64,000 nt of DNA, taken from contig VKHL01000079.1 in the NCBI GenBank assembly GCA_015146655.1, positions 62,001 through 126,000 of the forward strand. The letters are read 5' to 3'. This document shows positions 1-10,917 of this stretch, one piece after another; position 1 is the stretch's first letter, and each line of letters starts with the position of its first letter. The notes beneath the pieces were generated by a model. The model was not told where the DNA came from, searched no databases, and saw nothing but the letters and a program-made list of their open reading frames with translations. Both the position numbers and the translations under genes were made by a program. Source of the stretch: Ochromonas danica. Taxonomy: Eukaryota; Sar; Chrysophyceae; Chromulinales; Chromulinaceae.

Positions 1-71
1 GATAGGATTACAACGAGTCAAAAAGAGAAGAGGAATGATGTAAAACAAAATGGTTGTAAATAATGATGTAC

Positions 72-521
72 CTCTAGTTTATGTAAGGCAGGTAGACTAT
101 CATAGAGTTTGCCAGGTGCAACTTGTAAGATGAGGCGATGTTCAACGTCTAACATGATCTTACGAGACTCGCGGTAATTACGAATGAGATCATGTAAGGT
201 GTCACAGTTTGGCACCCAACCAATGAGTCCCACAGCAGGTGAGACAGGAATGACCGCAAAACGCTGAATCTGGAGGTCATCCCCATTAACTCCCGTGCGA
301 CGATCGTGATAGAGCAAAGCATTTACAAGACCAAAGAGTTGCATAGCTCGTTCATCTTGACGCAAATCCTCATGACCCTGAAGGAAGAACAACAAAGCCG
401 CCATGAGGATGAGCATCATGAGCATGAGCATGAGCATGAGAATGACAACAACAACAATAACAACAATAACAATAACAACAACAATAACAACAACAACAAC
501 AATAACAATAACAATAACAAT

Positions 522-559
<38 letters not shown>

Positions 560-3500
560 CCAACAACATGATAACGATTATGATGATTATGATCACCTTT
601 AACAGGAAAGCAAACTCTTGTCCTTCTTCACCAATTACTCTTAATCGACGAGGACGTTGTTTCGATCGAATAACTTGAATAATATTATTGAAATTCTTAA
701 TTCGTATAGCATTAGTACTCACTGTATAAGTACCTGGAACACCTAAATCCAAATCCGTTGCACTGAACAAGGCTGGTGAAGATGATTGTAGATCAAAGGC
801 ATTAAAGTGTGGTAACTGTGTATTAATACGTTTGAACATGGTATAGTAATAATCCCAAGCTTGTGCTATCATCATTGTTTCAGGTTGATTTTGACCTGTC
901 TTTTGTGTTGGGATAGGTAAACCTTTCTCTGTCATTGCCTTTTGATAAGCTTTCAAGTTCTCCCAAGCTTGGAAGATTTCATGACGATATCCTTCTACAA
1001 AGGCAGCTTCACGAATCGTCGTGGGACCTAATTCAATAAGTTCATGCAATGGTACTAACGTATGAAGCATAGCTTGCACATTACCCTCTCCAAAATACTG
1101 CCTGCTTGCTTCTTCTAATGCCCAATGCCATTTCTCTTCCCATAGAATCGCAATACGAACTAATTCCTGAGAGACCATGAGAGCTTGATCAATGAGCTTG
1201 TTGCTATGTTGACGAAGACTATTCATTAGACTCTCAGCTGCCTCTTTGCGATCACCTAAAGGACTCTTCAAGGCCACTGATAATGGATAGACTAATGCTT
1301 GTGCATGTTTGACACCAATACGGATCAATAGATTATGTAATAACATACGAGTGTCTTGATCAGGATGATCAATACGAGCAATCAATTGTGGTAGAACACC
1401 TAACCAATTATCCAATGGTACAGATTGTAAACCATTTTGTAAGGCAGCATTAACCTCACTGTGTTTACCACAAGTAAACCATAGACTAAGAATACAAAGC
1501 ATATCTTGAGTCACTGAAGAACTAAATCGTCGAGTACCAAGCATTAATGCACGCATAAAACCTTTCACTGCATTAGCAGCTAACATGTTGATCTGGTCTT
1601 TCGCGAAGATGGGGATCTTTGGAGATTTGTTTCCACTATTACCATCTGTCAAGCTATTGTTGTTGTTATTGCCAGTGGCGGTAGCGGTGCTTTTCTTGCC
1701 AAAGGCTCTTGCTTCTTCAATCGCACGATAGTTGGACAATCCCCACTGATGCCATGCCTGATAACTATTGGGATCTACTAGAGTTGCCTTTGAATACAAC
1801 GACAACACCTCCAAACGGGTAGAACTATCCACAGTTTGTCCAGGATCAAGAATAGCAACTTTCCATTCTCCTAACTTGAGGAGACAGCTCAGATAGGAAT
1901 GATCACCTTCAATGGAGGAGGTTGATCGAGAGTTACGAACTAAACTCTCCAATCCTTGTAAAGCACTCTGTTTCTCTCCTATTGACCACTGTTGCTTCAA
2001 CATAGCAAACTGGATGCGTAATTCCATATTGGCTTCATCTTCTGAAAAGGATGAGGCAGAAGCAGCAGCAGTCGACGATGTGGAGGAGTAACGTCCACTG
2101 AATGCTGACTGTTTCGTCATGGCCAAAACGCGATCTGCTAATGTCAAGTTCTCTCCATTGCGACAAAGAGAGACAAAGTCTAGCCAGGTATCCAAATCTT
2201 CTTTCTCGGAGACCACCATACGTCGTCCATTTAATAAATGCTTCCAATAAGGAATAGCGGCTCTTCCCGTAGAAGCACATCCGCGAATACGTCGGCGCCA
2301 CTTCTCAGTCAACATAGCTTTCCGACGAAGAGCTTCTTGTTGAATAGCCTGTATGTTAGGATTGGTGCTATTCACTGTAGGGGCACCAGAGTTGGCACTG
2401 TCAGCATCTGAAGCTGCAAGATGGTGAGAAAGTGTTTCATGGCGATTATTACGTCGTGGTGCAGAGATCATCATGTCCAAAAGCTCAGATTGATTTTCAT
2501 AGTTGATATCAGGACTTACGAACGTCGTCATGGGGCTATTACCACTACCAGCACCAACGGGAGGAGGAGAAGATGACGCGGGCGAAGTTAGCACACTATT
2601 ACTATTGATGGCATCGCGTAATGATCCATTACCATCTTCGATGAGATTGGCTTCCTTTAGAAACATCTTATACTCTGTAATCTCTTCTAATTCAGAGCAT
2701 TGTTGAGCCATAATCAATGGCATATAAGCACGACCATATGATTCAGTCATTAAAGAGGAAATGGTTTTATCCAAACGTTTCCTGGTCTCTTCCAACAAAC
2801 GACATGATTCTTCATAATTCTCATTATGAACAGCTAAGACTGCCTTTAAGAATGATCCATCGACATTGTCAGGTGGTAGTTGATTGACACAGTTATCCAT
2901 TAAAGACCATTCATTTAATGACCATGCAGCACGTGCTCCAATGACCGCAGCTTTGGTATGAGTATTGCTTTTAGAAGCTTCACACTCTACACGCATACGG
3001 TCTAGATGCTCTTCACACAATTTCACCGCTTCTTCCCATCGACCTAACGATTCCAAACATTTCATCTTCCCTGCTATAGCAATGCTATCTCTAGGATTAA
3101 TCGCAAGTTTTTCATCATACTTTTGTAAGGCTTCATCCCAATAACCTAACTTAGCTAACCAACTCTCTTGTACAGTATAAAACTCTTTTAATTCAGGATA
3201 TTTCTTTTGTATCTGAGTAGCTACTTTCAATAATCCTGAAGCAGCTTCATATTGATCTAATTTCTTATTGATATTAATCAAATTCTCAAAACAACCAGCA
3301 GGATTGTTTTGATATTCAACTTCACGATAATGTAATGCTTTCGCATAAGCATGTCCCTTTTGTGCATGTTCTGCTAAGATAGACAAGCTGATTGGTAATG
3401 CTTCTGCATCATGTTCCATAAATTCAGCTAAATTTAATAAATGTTGTAAGATATCCGATGGGATGGTGGATGAGCGGAAAGCAGTTTGTAATGCACGGAC

Positions 3501-6500
3501 AAGACTTTCTTGGTAGCTTTCACTTAATTCATGCCAACAAGAAACAAATGCTGCATGGAAAAGTTCTCTAGCTATAGGTGGATAAGCTTGTGCTAGTGGA
3601 GCACAAGCACGCAGTGTAGGGGAGGGACTTTCACGTAACAAATCAACATTAAATCTCCATAACCATTCATTCCAATCATTCGCTGTACTACGTTGTGAAA
3701 CATCCCATGATCGTGCTAGTTGTTGTTGATTAAGAAGAAGCTTTGGAACACCTGCATAGAGATTACTATTGGTATTGTTATAAGTCATTGTCATACGATC
3801 TTCTAGATCATCATGAATCATTATCCCACTTTTCATAATACCTACGAGATTACTTTCTTCTTGATGACGATATGTAATCGGACTTCCTTCCTCTAAATCA
3901 GCATAACTCATCTCATCCCATAAACCAGAACGAATTAATGCTGAGACCTCACGATATGTTGAAGTATCAATCCCACGACCATCTGTTGAACGTAAAATTA
4001 AACTATCAAACTTTAAGATACGTGGTCCACACTGTTGGGCAAGGATAGTCAAAGTATTCATACACTCTGAATAGATCTCAAACGTTGGAGGGTAGTTAGC
4101 CGCAAGATATTTCAAGATTGATCGACATAGAACATGAACTAACGTACTAAGAATGACATGACTTTGCTCTACTACTGCTCCTTTCGATCTAGAGACAAGA
4201 TATCGTAATGTCTGGACAACTAAAGTCTGTGTTGGAAGCGATGCTTCCATTCCTAAATCTTGTAACTCCGTCATTAACTTGCAAAGAGGAGGAACAAAGA
4301 GATGAATATGTGGACGTAAAGCAACTCGTAAAACGCGTAAGGAGTTCAAAATCTCTTCTAATGGTTTCAACATCTGAGGGTCAATACGATAGAGTGCAGG
4401 TGTAATATCATCAGGAAGAGTGAGACTGGATAGTAAGAGAGGCAAGAGAGTGGGAAGATAGGAGGTGAAGGTGTCTGCAGTAGTCATGGCGACTTGTTGA
4501 ACAATGGCTAAAACATGTTCAAGGTGTTCAGACCAATAATCACGTAGAATCTCTAAGATAGCAGGAAGGTACGGTGTGACATAATGTCCAATAATCGCTA
4601 CTAACTGGGATATTTGCTGTAAAATACTCTCACGAAGACCAGAAGTGGACTTCTTGACAATCTATCAATGGCAAAAGTCAATCAATCAACAGTGTCAACA
4701 CAAGTATCAACAACTACTCCAACAATAAAGCGGATATTTACCTGAAGGAAATAGGGTACAATAAGCTCTAAGAAAGGCACACATCGTACTCCAAGACTAC
4801 CAAAGATTTGAATAATTGTTTGTGTTGCTGTAGAATGATGAACACTAAGAGATGGATCTTGTAAGATTCGTAACAATGCAGACAACGCAACTCTCGGGAA
4901 GAAATCAGAACTACTTGGTGTCTGTTTGTTCAACATGAGCTTTTCATGTGGTGGGTCACTAATTGCTCGCATGACAGACTGCTCATACATGAAGAGATGA
5001 GAAGGTGCATCAGCGTTATCACCTTGTAATAGGATATCTGATCGAATGATATCTTCATTCTCTAATCCACCACTACTGGTAGTGCGACGATCTACACCAG
5101 AAGTGCGATACCCATCACCAGCATCAGGTCGGTTAGTCGCGGAGAAACTTTCTGTTCGTTCCCGTTCTTTTTCTTTGTTTGTCCCTGTTTCCGTATGTCC
5201 TTGACCTCCAGCAGCACGTACATGATCACTTAAACTACTTGCCAGTGTGACTGCCATGGCTTTCTTGTCACCGCCTCCTTTATTAAGAGCATTTCCATCG
5301 CCTTCACCATCTTGAACATGCTTCTTCTTATTCTTACCAATATTATGCATGAATGAGACGATGGCAGCATAACGAGAAGGTTCCAAAGCACCCAATAAAC
5401 CCAATGTGCGTAATAACTCCAATCGAAAGGACATGGGTTTATGCATCGAGTTTCGACACAGCAAATCCAAGGTCTTCGGGAGAAGCTGTGGATATTGCAA
5501 GTAAGGTCTGACAGCCAAGCCTGTTGACTTGCTGAATTGTCCTAATGTCCTCACAGCAACCTCTTGCTTCTTCAGCGATGATGAATCAAACATATTGCTA
5601 ATAATAACAGGCAATAAGGTGTCAGCATACGGTGTCAACTCGTGTTGCAAGACAACAGCTAGTTCTCCCACTGTTTCCAATGCTGAAGTTGTAGCTCGAA
5701 CATCTAATCCTCGTAAAGGCAGAGATTCTAGTAAAGTCTGCATGATAGGCTTGACCAAGAAATGGAATTTGCCAAATTTCATAAAGCTACATAACATCGC
5801 AGCGGCTTCTTCTATCATGCGGTAATCTGGACTATTGCGAAGCTCAGATAGGAGGCGATGAAGATGTGCACGAATAGGTGGCAAGACAGCGGCAGCATTC
5901 TTAGAAGAAAGACGACCTAGGGTCTTCAATGCTTCTAATCGAACTTCAAAAGCTTCGTCTGCGAGGAGTAACATCACTGTCTCGATATGATGAGGTCGAG
6001 CCAAATACTTGTCGAAATCTTCAGTCAAAGATCTTAACACAGCCAATCGAACCAAGGAAGAGGTATCAGAGACAGTGACCTCCAGTAAGCGATTGACTAT
6101 TTCCTCCACTGCAGCTGCTGTGGGGCCTTTACATGCACAAACCCCGACAATAGTAGCAACCATCTTGGCACAAGTCACAGCTGCTTGCTGCCGCACCGTG
6201 TAATCATCAGAACTTAGGTATGGAATGACACTCTGCTGCAAGATGAAGATGAGGTTGTGATAAGGAATGGATAAGGATCCCAAGGTCTTCAATGACAGAA
6301 GCACAATTTCATTCGATTGATTGCTCACAGAAGGGCCATCCATCTCAGATCCCAAGCCAAGTCCCAGCCCAATAGCAGCTACTCCCATACTGGCGGTATT
6401 GGTAGTATTCTTTGAAGCAGATGCAGTATTGCTTGACTTGGAAAACTGCATGAAGGAAAAGGCTTTCTTAGCTCTCGACATCTTGGCAGGCGTGGCAGCT

Positions 6501-8349
6501 GGGGGCGCAGGAGAAGGAGCAAGTCTCACTGACGATGACCTCACTGAACTACCTTTAGCACCATACTTACTGCTGAGATTCACTGATGAAGTGCCAAGAG
6601 GAGTACCGTTAATAATAGAGGCAGCACTGGGAATGGGTTGCACAAGAGAGCCTGGCAGTGGACTACTGCCATCAACAGTACCATTGCCTAATATAGTCCC
6701 AGAAGCTGAAGCCTGTAAGGTATAGATTATCTTGGGTTTCCTTTCTCCTCTTTTCGCCCAACTATAGGTATAGTCAGGCTCTACAATAGGAGGTCTGCTT
6801 TCTCCACCAAGAACCTTCGTGACCTCCTCCAACAAGCGAGATTGCACTAAAGCCTTCTTGCTTGGCATATATGCAGAGATGACTGCTAACGTATCGATTA
6901 GTTCCGGGGTAAGGCCTGATTGAAGCATAGGTTCTAAGAGCAGGAAGATGCGGTCATGGAAAGGCGCACCAAGGCCTTGTACCATATCTGAAACACAGAG
7001 TAATGCCTCTGGGACCACATCTCCTTGCTTGCCTGACTTTTTAAATGCTTCTCGAAGGATATTCATGACTTCATCAATACGACTAACTAGATGAGATCCC
7101 ACTGCTAGACACAGTTTGCCTGTTGATAACAATGCTTGTGGACGTAATTCAGTGTTTTTAGCACATTTAAATAGAAACTCTACTGATTCATCCATATGAG
7201 CCCGAGCAAATGCATCTGGACAAAGGTTAGCCAAGGATGGCAAAATGGAGATAATGGCTGAGCGAACGAGTTTGGATTTGTGATCTTTCAACTGCATAAT
7301 AGACTTACAAACTTCTTTGAAACGTGGAATCATAAAATCTCCTGTATACTTTAATACCTCTGCTACGACAATTAAAGAACCATGTACAGCTTCTTCAGAG
7401 CCACTACGTAGTCCTTCTTGTAATTGATCATAGATGAAACAATACCATTGAAGATGATAAGTTCTCTCCTTTAAGACAGCCAAGCAAGCACTTAATGCCT
7501 TTCCTGCTGCCACACGAATGATCTCTTTATTATCCCACATGGGACTCCAAATTAAATCAAAGAATTCATTAATCCGTGCAAAGAAGATGGTCGGGGCATT
7601 TTTGGCCATTTGCTGTAATACAGTACAAGCCGCAAATCGTCTTTGCACAGCCTGCTTTGATGTCTTGAGCCATTCCAAGGAGCGACTAAGCTCACTCTCT
7701 AGATAGTCAACATCAGAGATTGGGCTGTTCCTAGCCATGTGTCCCAGAGCATCTGCGACTAATTCAATCAAACCGAAATCTGTGCTGGTGCTCAGAAGCT
7801 GAGAGAGGTTCTTGGCAAACTTAATGACTTTGGTTTCAGCTGAAGAAGAAGTACAATCAATCAACTCTCGGATGGCTAAGATACCACCAATCTTCTCTCC
7901 AATGTTATTGCCATTGACATAGGACAAGATGTTCTATTGACAGACAACAGCAATAGCAAGCAGGATATCTTGTGAGTAAAGACAAGCAGACAGAGGGGGA
8001 AGGGGCTGTGGACACAGAATAGACCAACTAGCAAACCAGCCAATAACAACAGCTACTACAGTATTATTCATTCACTTATTGTTCATTCGTCATTCACCTG
8101 GTAGAGCTCGTTCTCAAACTTGGCAAAGCGTTCCAGAGAGAGCTCTCTTGCTGCCAACTCCACATGCATTTTCAAATCAGAAGCAGCTCTATTTCGATCA
8201 TAAGATTCCATGGATTAGTTGGAATTATTTCACCGTGTGGGTAAAGTAGCAGGATTGTTCTCTTACTTGGCACGAATAAGATCATCTTTCCCCTGCGTGA
8301 TTGTAAGTAGACAATCATCTAATAACTTAAAATCAGTGTATAAATTCAT
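72..8349 (-). CDS. TOR: Target of rapamycin (TOR) kinase, 3' end outside window
   Basis: TOR is the PIKK-family Ser/Thr kinase of TORC1/TORC2 that couples nutrients to growth. I read five exons: 8349-8267, 8188-8098, 7933-4742, 4661-597 and 377-72. All joins keep frame, giving about 2579 residues before the cut. N-terminal HEAT repeats fill about residues 1-1400, including a GGILAI motif typical of TOR. A TPR-like FAT region follows. The FRB domain is near 2285-2385 (ILWEEKWHWALEEASRQYFG). The kinase domain opens with RIKNFNNIIQVIRSKQRPRR, the ATP-binding lysine in FAFLLK, then GHEDLRQDERAMQLFG and LIGWVPNCDTLHDLI. The DFG/HRD part and FATC lie left of base 1, beyond an intron starting at 71. 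The start at 8349 was chosen because splicing 8266-8189 restores the conserved RAKAASDLKMHVEL reading. It is divergent from OGG1. Family call is very secure; exon edges are inferred. Confidence 0.96.
378..596 (-). other. In-frame TOR intron filled by a microsatellite
   Basis: This 219-base segment lies between FLLK and GHEDLRQ, which are contiguous in other TOR proteins. It has a GT start (GTGATC) and a pyrimidine-rich TTCCTTCAG end. Its length is a multiple of three and it has no stop, so retention would add 73 mostly Val/Ile/Leu/Met residues. Most of it is AAC/AAT trinucleotide repeat on the plus strand (about 451-560) beside a CATGAG hexamer run (about 415-444). Confidence 0.85.
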
Positions 8350-8440
8350 GGTGTCAATAAGTCAGTCATTCAAAGCAAGCACGGTGAAAAAGGAGAAGAC
8401 GTTCGACCTCTTGCTTGCTCAGTCCATCCCACACCAAGGT

Positions 8441-8518
8441 TTAACTTCCGTCCAGATCTCCAGAATTCCTTAACATCCGTCTAGAACTAGTTAACTTCCT
8501 TCCAGACTGCCAGATCTA
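8441..8518. repeat. Three imperfect TTAAC-TCCGTCCAGA units in TOR/OGG1 promoter
   Basis: Three copies of a TTAAC(T/A)TCCGTC(C/T)AGA-like unit begin at 8441, 8470 and 8491, inside the 187-295 bases that separate the divergent TOR and OGG1 starts. They may be promoter elements or a decayed tandem repeat. Only the repetition is seen; the role is inference. Confidence 0.5.
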
Positions 8519-8536
8519 ATCGTCATTTAGCAGACG

Positions 8537-9835
8537 ATGATGATAATCATCTATGGTATGATAACAATTATCTCCTCTATAGTCTTCCCGTTAAACCAAG
8601 CTTATAGAATCTTATCATCCCAGCAAAGCTTCATAGCACGAGCAATGGCCTCCTCCTCCTCCTCCTCCTGTCTGCTCGAGAAGGACTTGGAATGGATTGA
8701 TTTACAGATTGACCCAACGGAACTTCGTCCCTCTGCTTCTTTGATCATGGGTCAATGTTTCAATTGGAAGAGACTAGAGTTTCAGCATAGCAGCAGCTGC
8801 GCCAGACAGGTCTGGGTGGGAGTGCTGCAGGGACGAGCCTTGGCTGTGGAGCAAACCACTGCCTCCACACAAATCACTGAGCTGGCCTCCCCACCTACCT
8901 CGACAGAGCAACAGAGAGTGACCAGAGAGGGTCTGGAATGTCTTTTCCGCGACTACTTCCAGGTGAGTCATTCCCTACACCGCCTCTATGAGGTGTGGGC
9001 CAGCAGGTGTGATCGTCTGCGAGCGGTGAGTGGCGCTCTGCCTGGCGTACGAGTGCTGCGACAAGATCCCTGGGAATGTCTAGTCTCTTTCATTTGCTCA
9101 TCTAACAACAATATTGGAAGAATCACTTTGATGCTCGATCGGTTGAGACGAAGGTATGGCCACTACCTCTGTAGTGTGCGCACTAGAGAGACAGAGGTAG
9201 AGGTTTCCTACCACATGAATATCAATGACCATTCAGCTTCCAAGCCCATGACGAAGAAAAGGAAGGTCGAGGAGGAAGAAGGGGCAGAAGAAGAAGGGGA
9301 ATGGGTCCACCTTTATTCCTTCCCTACACCTCTTGAGTTAGCTGCCGCCAGTGAAGATGAATTACGAGAGCTTGGGATGGGTTATCGAGCGAAGTTTATT
9401 GTGGGATCTTCGAGGTTTGTTGTAGACAAAGGAGAAGGTTGGTTGTGTGATCTTCGCAGCAAAGGTCCTGCAGAGCGACTGGCTGTGCAAGAAGAGCTTC
9501 TCCAGCTGCCAGGCGTTGGACGCAAGGTAGCTGATTGTGTTGCATTATTCTCATTGGACCAGTCCGAAGCTATTCCTGTGGATACTCATGTTTGGAGTAT
9601 CGCCATTCGAGACTACGCCCCCGACCTTCGAGGTAGTCGCAGCCTCACCCCCGCCATCTATGAACGAGTTGGTCAAGTCTTCAGAGAGCTCTTCCAAGAG
9701 AAGGCTGGTTGGGCACACAGCTTGCTTTTTGCTGCAGAGTTACCACCTTTTCGGCCTCTCTTGCCGCCTAATCTAGTGAAGGAGATGGAGCAATTCAATC
9801 TTTCCCAGAAAGCGTTGAAAAAGTCGTCGAAATAG
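8537..9835 (+). CDS. OGG1: 8-oxoguanine DNA glycosylase/lyase OGG1
   Basis: Removes 8-oxoguanine opposite C and nicks the abasic site (base excision repair). From ATG 8645 it is 395 residues. The N-terminal OGG domain (DLEWIDLQIDP, GQCFNWKR) is followed by the HhH-GPD core: DPWECLVSFICSSNNNI, then the hairpin LPGVGRKVADC holding the Schiff-base lysine (about residue 294) and IPVDTHVW with the catalytic aspartate. An acidic, KKRK-containing insert at about residues 195-220 could be a nuclear signal. An in-frame ATG at 8537 would add 36 residues rich in Ile/Ser/Arg and almost free of acids, plausibly a mitochondrial leader, so two starts may serve two compartments; the coordinates include the longer form. 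No introns seen. Confidence 0.95.
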   Translation: MMIIIYGMITIISSIVFPLNQAYRILSSQQSFIARAMASSSSSSCLLEKDLEWIDLQIDPTELRPSASLIMGQCFNWKRLEFQHSSSCARQVWVGVLQGRALAVEQTTASTQITELASPPTSTEQQRVTREGLECLFRDYFQVSHSLHRLYEVWASRCDRLRAVSGALPGVRVLRQDPWECLVSFICSSNNNIGRITLMLDRLRRRYGHYLCSVRTRETEVEVSYHMNINDHSASKPMTKKRKVEEEEGAEEEGEWVHLYSFPTPLELAAASEDELRELGMGYRAKFIVGSSRFVVDKGEGWLCDLRSKGPAERLAVQEELLQLPGVGRKVADCVALFSLDQSEAIPVDTHVWSIAIRDYAPDLRGSRSLTPAIYERVGQVFRELFQEKAGWAHSLLFAAELPPFRPLLPPNLVKEMEQFNLSQKALKKSSK

Positions 9836-9918
9836 AGCAGACAGACAGATGACACAGCACTCGCTAGCATATTATTAGAGTGTTCTATACTGTATATATA
9901 CAATAAGTCAAGTGAGGT

Positions 9919-10770
9919 TTATGAGAAGCCTTGTTTGGACAAGGCTGCCAGTCGTTTGGCGCGAAGTTCTTCCTTGCGAGCTGCAGCGGAAGAGGCAGGA
10001 GGAACAGTGGGTTCCAGACTAGCCGCTATCGCTCTGGCTAGAGCCGCTTCCTCGTCATAGTCCTCACTCAATGGGTTGATGTTGGAAGATTGAGGAGTCG
10101 GTGAGCCACCATCACCACCAAGACGATGGCTTTTCCCTTGAAAGGCACGAAACCCTCCCTCCACTTCCCCATCCGGCCCGGCCTTCCGACCACCTCCACC
10201 ACCGAGAAGATCCACTTCTTCAAACCATTGTCCAGTGATAGAGCTGGCTTGAATATCGAGCATTTTGTCGGGATGGTTTGACTCAGGGATATCCCCATCC
10301 ACTATGAAGACCTGGAAGCCATCGTCTCTTAGTTGCGATAGCAAGGCTGTGAGGTAGAAGTCTGAGATGACTTCAGGCCGCTCATTGACACTATTGAGGT
10401 TCCACCATCTCCCATGGATCTTACGTATAGTCAACCAGTGTTGAGAGCGATTGACAATGAAGGCCTTCTGTTGGCTGGGCTCGTCCGTCGGATTGCCACT
10501 CCCACCTCGAAACCAAACACGCAAATCCACTCCATTAAATCTTTGCAAAGCTGATCTTAATACTTGAATCGAGAAATTCCCCGAGTCATCAACATTAGCT
10601 GAGGCATGCAGACTCTCCTGCTGCCCCAGGGCAACCTCTTGGGCATCGAGCTCTGCAGCGATCTCACTGAGGTCTACAGCAGTGAAATAAGGACCTTGCA
10701 AGAGATTATTCAGACAATGCTGTCCACAGAGAGCACTTTCTTGTTGTTCATGGTAGATGTAGTTCTTCAT
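9919..10770 (-). CDS. ATXN3: Ataxin-3-like Josephin deubiquitinase
   Basis: A 283-residue cysteine protease that trims ubiquitin chains, usually with p97/VCP in protein quality control. The Josephin domain covers about residues 1-160: catalytic Cys15 in QESALCGQHCLNN, His111 in SQHWLTIR and Asn124 in WWNLNS. A Gly-rich linker follows, then one ubiquitin-interacting motif (EEAALARAIAASLEP) near residue 265. There is no polyglutamine tract, unlike the human protein. The start is the ATG giving MKNYIYHEQQ, matching the family N-terminus; the longer open frame upstream has no ATG. It is head-to-head with NSUN5, 147 bases between the starts, and converges on OGG1. Confidence 0.94.
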   Translation of the reverse strand: MKNYIYHEQQESALCGQHCLNNLLQGPYFTAVDLSEIAAELDAQEVALGQQESLHASANVDDSGNFSIQVLRSALQRFNGVDLRVWFRGGSGNPTDEPSQQKAFIVNRSQHWLTIRKIHGRWWNLNSVNERPEVISDFYLTALLSQLRDDGFQVFIVDGDIPESNHPDKMLDIQASSITGQWFEEVDLLGGGGGRKAGPDGEVEGGFRAFQGKSHRLGGDGGSPTPQSSNINPLSEDYDEEAALARAIAASLEPTVPPASSAAARKEELRAKRLAALSKQGFS

Positions 10771-10917
10771 AACAATTTGTTGCTTCTCAGTTCTTCTTCG
10801 TTTCTCCAAAGTCTGGCAATCTGAAGATTTGGAATAACCTAGATATCCAGAGTTTAGCTGTTTGGGGTGAGAGTTGAGTTGATAATTAGTCTATTTCCTT
10901 GGCTGAGAAAGAAGACG

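Noticed and set aside
306-678. Plus-strand frames coding Asn/Thr homopolymers
   Set aside because: They are the AAC/AAT microsatellite read in other frames, inside the TOR intron; no protein-like sequence.
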